Source: Bacteroidaceae bacterium (GTDB taxonomy: Bacteria > Bacteroidota > Bacteroidia > Bacteroidales > Bacteroidaceae). From it: a DNA stretch of 64,000 bases. The number at the start of each line of letters is the position of its first letter. The stretch's first letter is position 1. Of this stretch, positions 1 through 6,218 are shown one piece after another. The stretch spans positions 1 through 64,000 of the forward strand of contig JAFTVE010000038.1 in NCBI GenBank assembly GCA_017465905.1, written 5' to 3'. The translations under genes were made by a program, and so were the position numbers. Below the pieces are notes generated by a model, which saw only the letters and a list, made by a program, of their open reading frames with translations, did no database searches and was not told the origin of the DNA.

Positions 1-1101
1 ATCTACTCCAAGGGTACAGATATCGAGGTCGTTTATGCTACTGATGGGCCTAATGTCACCACTTCAGATGGTGCTCTTACCGCCATTACGCCTTCGGCTG
101 TCGGTCATACCTATACCGCCATCGTTGCTCCGGCCAAGTATGCGACTACTGACAAATTAATGACCTTCACCGTTGACGGACAGGAAATGACCGTCCTTGC
201 TACGACACCCAAGCTGACCAACGGCCTTAATGCAGGCTTGCACTATAGCTTCAACCTCATGGTGGGTAAGGATGCTGTGACCATCAGCAGCGTCAACGTA
301 ACTCCTTGGACGGAGATGGAGATTGATGGCGGTGTGGCGAAGGATGAGTCAACCTATACCTATTTCCCTGAAACCAAGACCTATTATGTTTTCAAGGCAG
401 AATCTCTGCCTGATGCCATATTCGAGGCTAGTTATAGCGCAGGTAACATCAAATTAATGGCAGACATGGAATTGGAAAACAATGTGGTTATCAACAAAGG
501 GAGTCCACGTATGTTATTCGATTTAAATGGTCATACGATAACCGTAGGGGATAATGCTACTTGCGTGTTTTCGATAGAAGAGATTGGCTCCTTTTACACC
601 TTTACCATCGATGACACGTCTGTTGGTAAGCATGGAAAAATTGTGGCCGGATTGAATTGCCAAAGCATAATACATTGCAATACTGATAAAGTATATTTGA
701 CCGTAAATAACGGGACATTACATGCTGCTGAAAGTACTACCTCAATCATTGAATGTCCCCAAGCATATTCCCTTGCCATCAATGGCGGAACCTTTATGGG
801 CGGCACTTATGCATTGAAAGGCACTGCAAATTCCCTATTGATAACGGGAGGCTGTTTCACTGGTGCAACATATGACATCAGTATGGGTGATAAAACCGGC
901 TATCTCTCTTACAATCCAGAGACAGGTATAGGCGCGACATTCACTGATGGCCTCAGCATTGAAGGTGGCTCTACACTCAAAAATAGTGCAGCTGCTGATG
1001 TAGGTTATTTTGCAGAGGATGGTACTCAGACAATAGTCACTGATGACCAGACTTCAATCAATGGAACAGTGATAGTGAAGAAAATAGAGACTAACGAATA
1101 A
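1..1101 (+). CDS. fimbrillin-family surface protein, 5' end outside window
   Basis: Frame 1 is open from the first base, so this is the 3' part (366 codons) of a longer gene. Codons about 70-105 resemble the C-terminal half of Bacteroidales fimbrillin-like domains: a segment around GLNAGLHYSFNLMVG, then KDAVTISS and VTPWTE, matching the usual pattern of a hydrophobic strand ending in a W-containing turn. From about codon 130 on, the sequence is rich in short strands and asparagine/glycine turns (LNGHTITV, LAINGGTF, LLITGG) and looks like a right-handed beta-helix. Such proteins are normally exported lipoproteins of the outer surface or pili, but the signal peptide would lie upstream of the window. 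A fimbrillin domain with a beta-helix tail is uncommon. The fimbrillin call is moderately sure; the beta-helix is inferred from pattern only. Confidence 0.6.
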   Translation: MYSKGTDIEVVYATDGPNVTTSDGALTAITPSAVGHTYTAIVAPAKYATTDKLMTFTVDGQEMTVLATTPKLTNGLNAGLHYSFNLMVGKDAVTISSVNVTPWTEMEIDGGVAKDESTYTYFPETKTYYVFKAESLPDAIFEASYSAGNIKLMADMELENNVVINKGSPRMLFDLNGHTITVGDNATCVFSIEEIGSFYTFTIDDTSVGKHGKIVAGLNCQSIIHCNTDKVYLTVNNGTLHAAESTTSIIECPQAYSLAINGGTFMGGTYALKGTANSLLITGGCFTGATYDISMGDKTGYLSYNPETGIGATFTDGLSIEGGSTLKNSAAADVGYFAEDGTQTIVTDDQTSINGTVIVKKIETNE

Positions 1102-1203
1102 CCCATCACAGGACAGGATGCCCTTACCGCCCTCCTGCTCACCAAGAGAAGAAATAGGATATAAAAATAAAGGTCCGCAGTAGACTTTCTAAAACCAAAT
1201 CGG

Positions 1204-1278
1204 ATAAAAAAAGATACTTTTGGGGAATTTTCCCTGCTATTTTATCGTTTTTGAGAATGATTATTGTATCTTTTTTAT
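1204..1278. terminator. possible terminator or palindrome after the fimbrillin gene
   Basis: Arms ATAAAAAAAGATAC (1204-1217) and GTATCTTTTTTAT (1266-1278) are complementary apart from one extra A, and enclose a smaller GGGAA/TTCCC hairpin near 1222-1233. It is AT-rich and lies about 100 bp past the stop codon. The role as terminator is inferred. Confidence 0.35.
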
Positions 1279-1340
1279 AAAAATAGATGTATGAAAAAGT
1301 TTATAGGATGCAACAAAACACTGAAATTACTGAAATATGT

Positions 1341-1371
1341 TTTGAAATGATTCTGTTTTTCTATATCTTTG
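1341..1371 (+). promoter_or_regulatory. Bacteroidetes-type promoter for the DUF4160/DUF2442 pair
   Basis: TTTG (1341-1344), 19 bp spacer, TATCTTTG (1364-1371). This matches the established primary-sigma consensus of Bacteroides (TTTG, 19-21 bp, TAnnTTTG). The start codon lies 20 bp downstream of the -7 box, so the leader is short. Confidence 0.7.
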
Positions 1372-1391
1372 CTAAATAAAAGAACAATGCT

Positions 1392-1694
1392 ATGCCGAAA
1401 ATTTTTGAATATTTTGGATTCATCTTCTATTTCTACTCCAATGAGCATGAGCCTATTCATGTTCATGTGCAACATGGAGGTAAGGAAAGCATTTTTGACC
1501 TTATCATGATGAATGGTGAGTTGTTGGAAGTCCGAGTACGCGAAAAGAAAAGCGCAGAGCCACTGCCAGAGAAGGACAAGCGTATCGCAGAGGAGTTTAT
1601 CCGAAAGTATCACAAAAATATCATCGACAAATGGGTGAAGTTCTTCATTATGAAGCAAGCCGTAAGAAGTACCAATATCAAGAAAAAAATATAG
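1392..1694 (+). CDS. DUF4160 domain protein
   Basis: Protein of 100 residues beginning MPKIFEYFGFIFYFYSNEH, with the family pattern in which a short aromatic strand precedes EHEPIHVHVQ (about residues 17-28). It resembles DUF4160, a small family usually encoded directly beside a DUF2442 protein, as here. The pair has been suspected to form a toxin-antitoxin or small regulatory module, but no biochemical function is established that I know of. The gene has its own good promoter and the partner starts 11 bp after its stop codon, so the two are probably one transcript. Function unknown. Confidence 0.75.
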   Translation: MPKIFEYFGFIFYFYSNEHEPIHVHVQHGGKESIFDLIMMNGELLEVRVREKKSAEPLPEKDKRIAEEFIRKYHKNIIDKWVKFFIMKQAVRSTNIKKKI

Positions 1695-1705
1695 GAGGCA
1701 GAAAT

Positions 1706-1957
1706 ATGAACGGATTGTATATTACCAGCGCTACCGCTGTGGGCGACTCGACGGTCAGCCTTACATTCAGCGATAATACTACGCAGGTCGTGAATGTGGG
1801 TGAATTCATCCGTCGTCATCCGCATCCGCAGTACAACAAGTATCTTGACAGTCGAAAGTTCCGTCGTTTTACCATTGAAAACGGAAATATCATTTGGGGA
1901 AAGAACTGGGATTTGATGTTCCCAATCGAGCAACTTCATAGTGGTTCGTTAGTCTAA
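1706..1957 (+). CDS. DUF2442 domain protein
   Basis: The start is placed at the ATG at 1706 because AGGAGG lies just upstream (1693-1698); a longer in-frame ATG at 1631 lies inside the preceding gene. The product of 83 residues has the DUF2442 pattern: a strand with SLTFSDN, a VNVGEF stretch, then a segment around FTIENGNIIWG ending in a WDL motif before the C-terminus. The family is small and partners DUF4160; a regulatory or antitoxin-like role is only inferred from this pairing. The strong Shine-Dalgarno is unusual among the genes of this window, where starts mostly lack one. Confidence 0.75.
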   Translation: MNGLYITSATAVGDSTVSLTFSDNTTQVVNVGEFIRRHPHPQYNKYLDSRKFRRFTIENGNIIWGKNWDLMFPIEQLHSGSLV

Positions 1958-1961
1958 TTCT

Positions 1962-2048
1962 CCGTCACGGAGGATATGCAGCCTTCGGCACTCCTTTGCT
2001 TTTCCCCTTCGGGCCTGCGACCCCGTCACGGCGGATATGTATCCGCCG
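1962..2048. repeat. short direct repeats and palindrome
   Basis: CCGTCACGG(A/C)GGATATG occurs at 1962-1978 and 2023-2039. The second copy extends into the palindrome CGGCGGATATGTATCCGCCG (2029-2048). The whole stretch 1958-2624 lacks a credible gene and is a mosaic of repeats ending in the promoter of the Abi gene. Confidence 0.6.
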
Positions 2049-2106
2049 TTAATGAGTATCAGGGTCTGTGACCCGAAAATATTACAGGGGGCAGAGACCC
2101 CTACCT

Positions 2107-2140
2107 CCGTCTCATCGGATAAACATATCCGATGAGACGG
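2107..2140. repeat. perfect 15-bp inverted repeat, 4-nt loop
   Basis: CCGTCTCATCGGATA (2107-2121) and TATCCGATGAGACGG (2126-2140) are exact reverse complements separated by AACA. The right arm recurs at 2480-2494, and all but its last base at 3941-3954, where it closes both copies of the long repeat described separately. Confidence 0.8.
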
Positions 2141-2237
2141 AACCAGGTCTATGAATATGTCTCACACAGATCTCACAATGCTTGCGCTTGGCTCGTCCAA
2201 GAAATCTCACAGATGGCAAGTCGCTACGCCCTTGCTT

Positions 2238-2493
2238 GTCGGCGTTGCCGAGTGCTTGCTTGGCTCACGCAGATTATATTTTTATGGCTCACGCAGAAAC
2301 CGCAGAAAGCGCAGACTTTGCGAGTCGCTGCGCCCTCGCTGCCATCCGGGATGTATACACTCGGCGAAACGCCGACACACGCGAGTTTACGATGCGTGCT
2401 TCGTGAGACAAAAAAAATCAGCGTGAGGCAAGATAATCAGTTGACAAAAGAGACAAAAATCAGCTAGAAGGGAACGGCATATCCGATGAGACG
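2238..2493. repeat. long intergenic repeat, copy A
   Basis: About 256 bp homologous to copy B at 3672-3954. Shared blocks include the stretch starting GTCGGCGTTG, TGGCTCACGCAGATTATATT, CGCAGACTTTGC, GGGATGTATACACTCGGCG, GCGTGAGGCAAGATAATCAG and ATATCCGATGAGACG. The short reading frames inside it are not conserved between the copies and are not annotated. Together with copy B it brackets the Abi gene. Confidence 0.85.
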
Positions 2494-2525
2494 GAAAACT
2501 TTTGTCTCATATTTTTCGTTGGATA

Positions 2526-2557
2526 TTTGGCCGGTAGGAAAAGAATCTCTATCTTTG
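2526..2557 (+). promoter_or_regulatory. promoter of the Abi_2 gene
   Basis: TTTG (2526-2529), 20 bp spacer, TATCTTTG (2550-2557): an exact Bacteroidetes-type promoter 67 bp ahead of the start codon. Confidence 0.7.
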
Positions 2558-2624
2558 CAGCAACAAACTTACCCCGCTTCCCGTCAGAACAGCGCGCTCA
2601 GGGTAAGTATTTTTTTATCCGCAT

Positions 2625-3512
2625 ATGAAACACTATACAGAGAGACCACTGACTGTTGATGAGCAGATTGAGCTACTGAAACAGCGTGGGCTCAACTTCG
2701 CAGATGAGAACAAAGCATACCATGTGCTGTCGCATGTCAGCTATTTCCGCCTGAAAAGCTACTTGACACCACTTACAAGCAATAAGGAGCAGTGGATATT
2801 CAAGCCAAGCGCAACGTTTGAAACAGCGTACCGACTATATAAGTTTGACAGCAAGCTACGCAAGCTCATCGCTGCAGAATCGGAGAAAGTGGAGGTATCT
2901 ATACGCACGCAAATGGCATATCAGTTGGCGAAGGATTATGGAACGTTTTGGTTCTTGAACAAAGAAAACTTCACCAACTTAGAGAAGCATACTAATCTTT
3001 TGGCAAGTATCAGTGCCGAGTTGACACGAAGTGACGATGACCAAATCCTACGTTTCAAGAGAGAGTATGACGACGAGATGCCACCGGCATGGATGACCAT
3101 GGAGGTATCTTCATTTGGCACATTGTCAATGCTATACAACTATTTCAGGCCAGGACATACGAAACGTGAGATTGCAAAGTTCTATGGCGTGAGTGACAGT
3201 GTATTCGAGTCATGGCTTCATAGTATCGTGTACGTGCGCAATATCTGTGCACATCATAGCCGATTGTGGAATAGAGCATTACGTATACGTCCGCTGTTCC
3301 CACGCAAGACCTTGAAACCTTTCTTGTCTGTTGCAGCCATCAACAATAGGGTATATTACGTCTTGTCTATCATTCAATATCTGTTGCAGACTATCAATCC
3401 GTCATCCACATTTCCGACTCGTCTAAAACAGCTGATTGCAGACTTTCCAGAAGTGGACTTATCTGCTATGGGCTTCCCTAAGAATTGGGAGAGCGAACCG
3501 TTGTGGAGGTAA
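2625..3512 (+). CDS. Abi_2 (AbiD/AbiF-like) family protein, HEPN-type
   Basis: 295 residues, the usual length for Abi_2 abortive-infection proteins. The N-terminus (LTVDEQIELLKQRGL) and the stretch LSHVSYFRLKSYL near residues 36-50 are typical. RNICAHHSRLWNR contains the HEPN ribonuclease-like R-x4-H motif at Arg205-His210, so an RNase or tRNA-targeting role in phage defence is expected from family knowledge. No partner gene is adjacent; the gene stands alone with its own promoter between two copies of a long repeat, which suggests a gained cargo gene. Membership of the family is confident; a defence role in this host is inferred. Confidence 0.85.
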   Translation: MKHYTERPLTVDEQIELLKQRGLNFADENKAYHVLSHVSYFRLKSYLTPLTSNKEQWIFKPSATFETAYRLYKFDSKLRKLIAAESEKVEVSIRTQMAYQLAKDYGTFWFLNKENFTNLEKHTNLLASISAELTRSDDDQILRFKREYDDEMPPAWMTMEVSSFGTLSMLYNYFRPGHTKREIAKFYGVSDSVFESWLHSIVYVRNICAHHSRLWNRALRIRPLFPRKTLKPFLSVAAINNRVYYVLSIIQYLLQTINPSSTFPTRLKQLIADFPEVDLSAMGFPKNWESEPLWR

Positions 3513-3530
3513 TCCCCGTCCCGGGCGGAC

Positions 3531-3596
3531 AAACTGAAAAGTTAAAGGTGAAAACGGAAAAGTAGCATTCACCTTTCACCTCTGACCTTTCAGTTT
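3531..3596. terminator. inverted repeat after the Abi gene, possible terminator
   Basis: Nested complementary segments AAACTG/CAGTTT (3531-3536, 3591-3596) and AAAGGTGA/TCACCTTT (3544-3551, 3569-3576) form a long imperfect stem 18 bp after the stop codon. The arms resemble common intergenic repeat sequence, so the terminator role is uncertain. Confidence 0.4.
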
Positions 3597-3671
3597 ACCG
3601 TTAACGAGCCTCAGGGCTTCTTGAGGGAAGAGGGAAGAAGGAAAAGTGCATACATCGCTTCGCTCGCATGT

Positions 3672-3954
3672 GTCGGCGTTGTCGAGTGCTTGCTTGGCTC
3701 ACGCAGATTATATTTTTATGGCTCACGCAGAGAACGCAGAGAACGCAGACTTTGCAAGTCGCTACGCTCTTGCTGCCTCCGGGATGTATACACTCGGCGA
3801 AACGCCGACAGCTGTGAGCGATAGCGATGCAGCCCATTCTGTGAAAGTCTGCGAAGTCTGCGTGAGACAAAAAAAAATCAGCGTGAGGCAAGATAATCAG
3901 TTGACAAAAGAGACAAAAAATCAGCGAGAAGGGAACGGCATATCCGATGAGACG
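3672..3954. repeat. long intergenic repeat, copy B
   Basis: About 283 bp, same orientation as copy A (2238-2493), differing by substitutions and an extra segment around 3815-3850 (GTGAGCGATAGCGATGCAGC). It ends in ATATCCGATGAGACG like copy A. The gap 3513-3992 contains only the hairpin, this repeat and a short leader before the S24 gene. Confidence 0.85.
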
Positions 3955-3992
3955 AAGACAAAGTATTATAACCCATATAACCCATAAAAACC

Positions 3993-4847
3993 ATGACCCA
4001 CGAAGAACTACAAGAAATCCTCGCCCTGCTCGAAGCGCAGGGTTGGAATCCCCAGCTGTGTGACACCCCTGTTCCCTACTACGACAATGCCGTGCCGTGT
4101 GGCAAGCCTACGGATGTGGGCGACGTGGTGAAGGGTAATTACTTCATGCTGCCGCACGACCTTGTAGAACGTAACTCCATTGTGATAGTACGCGCTACGG
4201 GCGACTCGATGATTGATGCTGGTATCGAGGATGGCGACGAGGTGCATATGCAGGTGGGCGTATCTATCCGCGATGGCGACCAGGTGGTGGCATACATTGA
4301 TGGCGAGAGCACACTGAAGTCCTATTTCCGTGACTCGGACGGCACGGTGTGGCTCGTGGCCTGCAACAACAAATATGATGCCATAGAGGTGACCGAGGAG
4401 ATGGACGTGCGCATCCTGGGCAAGGTGGTGAAGTGTGTGAAGAATACTCCATCTTCGTCGTTCCGCTATATGCAGGAGGCCGTGGCACGCACCAAGAGAA
4501 ACCGCACCGTGGGTACATATCCCCGACAGAGGTCCTACACCGACGATGACCTGCGCCGGATACTGCGCGAGGTGCTGGGCCCCGAGATGGTGGCTGCTGC
4601 CGACTGGGTGGCGGTGTATCGCATCCTCGTGGACAAGTGTGGGGCACCCTCGTCGCATACGGCCTTTGCCGATTATGTCAACGCGCTCAACATGGGCGAG
4701 TACCCTCCCTGCAGCCGCGACTTGCTGCGCAAGGCCGATGCCGTGTATATGCGTCCCCTCTATGAGTGGGACAATACCGACATGCGCTCGGTCGCTCATG
4801 ACCGACGCATTGCCATAGCCAAGCAGTTGAGGAAGCTGCTTGATTAG
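3993..4847 (+). CDS. S24-family (LexA/UmuD/CI-like) peptidase with helical C-terminal domain
   Basis: 284 residues. Residues about 35-145 form a signal-peptidase-like S24 domain: GDSM with the candidate catalytic Ser72, and STLKSYF with the candidate catalytic Lys109, followed by the strand WLVACNNKYDAI. Unlike LexA there is no evident N-terminal winged helix; only a short stretch precedes the protease domain. The C-terminal part (from about residue 180) is a helical region I do not recognise. S24 proteins typically self-cleave on RecA activation and control SOS or phage genes; here it heads a same-strand accessory gene set, so a regulator of that module is plausible but inferred. Confidence 0.75.
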   Translation: MTHEELQEILALLEAQGWNPQLCDTPVPYYDNAVPCGKPTDVGDVVKGNYFMLPHDLVERNSIVIVRATGDSMIDAGIEDGDEVHMQVGVSIRDGDQVVAYIDGESTLKSYFRDSDGTVWLVACNNKYDAIEVTEEMDVRILGKVVKCVKNTPSSSFRYMQEAVARTKRNRTVGTYPRQRSYTDDDLRRILREVLGPEMVAAADWVAVYRILVDKCGAPSSHTAFADYVNALNMGEYPPCSRDLLRKADAVYMRPLYEWDNTDMRSVAHDRRIAIAKQLRKLLD

Positions 4848-5072
4848 GTAAAGCATACCCCACGGATACCCCAAAAGTGTCCCAAAAATGTCCCATTCGG
4901 CCGCGCGAGGGACAATATTTCCCCCAAAAATATCCCAATCATACCCCATTCTCCTGCTCCCCCATCGAAATTTTCGGTGGGGGATTGCTTTATATGTAAC
5001 TTCGCTTTCGGAAAACGACGGTGGCCACCTCGACATTTCCATGATTGTATAACCCAAAAAAATGAAAGCGAA

Positions 5073-5504
5073 ATGAAGAAGTTTTTCAATTCAAACGAGA
5101 CACTGGAGATGTGTGATGTAAAGGTGGGCCAGGACGGCCGCATCGACATCGAAACCAATCCTTGCCACGCCACCGAGCTGGAGCGACTGGGAAATCCCGG
5201 AAGAGCTATTCGTGGCCGCGTAGTAATGGAGGAGGGCAACCTGCACTTTGCACCCTATGCCGAGAACTCGCGCCGCCCCACCTTCTCGAAGCAGGTGCAT
5301 GTGAGCAGCGCCACACTGTCGGTCACTGCCGATAAGGTGAAGCTATCGTTCATGATTCCGCGCCACCTCACCAAGCAGCTGATGCTCATGTACATCCAGA
5401 GCGAGATTGACGAGGTGAAGCGCCGCCTGGGCGAAGACCTTTACGATAGTATCGTGAGCGAGAGAGTCAACGTTAACGTCGAGAAGGAAGGAGGCATCGT
5501 ATGA
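5073..5504 (+). CDS. hypothetical protein
   Basis: 143 residues from the ATG at 5073; an upstream in-frame ATG (4977) lies in low-complexity sequence and would add an unlikely extension. The start context GAAATGAAG is typical of this genome. The product is a mixed alpha/beta protein with a strand-rich middle and a helical end (QLMLMYIQSEIDEVKRRLGE). I do not recognise it. It overlaps the next gene by ATGA (5501-5504), so the two are translationally coupled. Position between the S24 gene and the M15/primase genes suggests it belongs to the same mobile-type module. Confidence 0.65.
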   Translation: MKKFFNSNETLEMCDVKVGQDGRIDIETNPCHATELERLGNPGRAIRGRVVMEEGNLHFAPYAENSRRPTFSKQVHVSSATLSVTADKVKLSFMIPRHLTKQLMLMYIQSEIDEVKRRLGEDLYDSIVSERVNVNVEKEGGIV

Positions 5505-5746
5505 ACCGCCCCATCAAGAACCGCAAGACGTTTTTCGAGTGCTTGCACGAGGGTTTGCAGCGCTACTTCGACAGCCACGACAAGAGGTTCGACGGTGTCA
5601 TCTACCTCACCGTAGGCGTCAAGAAGGGGCATGTGGGCGGCATCATCAAGAGCGACGACCCCTTCCCCTTCGCCCCGAAGGAGTACATCGGCGACAGGCT
5701 GTACTATGAGAAACGTGTGAGAAGGAGAGAAGGAAACAAAAAATGA
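5501..5746 (+). CDS. small hypothetical protein
   Basis: 81 residues, starting within the ATGA overlap with the upstream gene. It is basic at the C-terminus (EKRVRRREGNKK), contains KTFFECLHEGLQRYF near the start and no recognised domain. Coupling to the previous gene supports it being translated. Function unknown. Confidence 0.55.
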   Translation: MNRPIKNRKTFFECLHEGLQRYFDSHDKRFDGVIYLTVGVKKGHVGGIIKSDDPFPFAPKEYIGDRLYYEKRVRRREGNKK

Positions 5747-5774
5747 AGTCTTGTAATAAAATAACTCGTAGCTT

Positions 5775-6185
5775 ATGAAATATTTTAGGTTATCGGAATT
5801 CACCCGTAGCGCCACCGCGCAGCATTTCGGCATTGAGAACATCCCCTCGGAGGAGGCCGTGAAGAACCTCTCCCACTTGGTGCGGAACGTGCTCGACCCT
5901 TTGCGCGAGCGGTGGGGCAGTGCCATCATCGTCAACAGCGGCTTTCGCTGTGAGGCGCTGAACAAGGCCGTTGGCGGAGCCAAGGCAAGCTATCACCGAC
6001 TGGGCATGGCTGCCGACATCCGCCCCCGGAATGGGAGGCTTGCCGAGCTGTACGAGCTTGTCCATGTGATGTTCCGCGAGGGCAAGCTGGGCCTCACCGA
6101 GTGCTACCTTGATGGCAAGAAGGGATACATCCACATTGCCTACGATGTGACAGGGTTCAATACGTGGCCGTTCATTCACAATTGA
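5775..6185 (+). CDS. M15-family (Peptidase_M15_3) D-Ala-D-Ala peptidase
   Basis: 136 residues with the M15 zinc-site pattern: SYHRLGMAADI (His74, Asp81) and GYIHIAY (His120). The N-terminal part (residues 1-60, FTRSATAQHFGIEN to NSGFRC) is the typical beginning of phage-lysin-like M15_3 proteins. There is no signal peptide, so it would reach peptidoglycan only via a holin, lysis or another route; such small M15 proteins are common in Bacteroidales mobile modules. The last two codons and the stop (CACAATTGA) belong to an AT-rich tandem repeat (6179-6212), so the native C-terminus may have been replaced. Confidence 0.8.
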   Translation: MKYFRLSEFTRSATAQHFGIENIPSEEAVKNLSHLVRNVLDPLRERWGSAIIVNSGFRCEALNKAVGGAKASYHRLGMAADIRPRNGRLAELYELVHVMFREGKLGLTECYLDGKKGYIHIAYDVTGFNTWPFIHN

Positions 6186-6212
6186 AAATTGAAAATTCAT
6201 AATTCAGAATTC
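6179..6212. repeat. AT-rich tandem repeat supplying the M15 stop codon
   Basis: Units AATTGAA, AATTGAA, AATTCATAATTCAGAATTC run from the end of the M15 frame to just before the primase start. Same repeat family as at 7326, 14412, 17214, 38648, 61611 and 62102. Confidence 0.65.
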
Positions 6213-6218
6213 TAAAAC

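Noticed and set aside
2132..2467. Short frames in the long repeat, copy A
   Set aside because: Copy B has different frames and frameshifts; the similarity is at DNA level.
3601..3987. Short frames in the long repeat, copy B
   Set aside because: Not conserved with copy A; no start context or domain.
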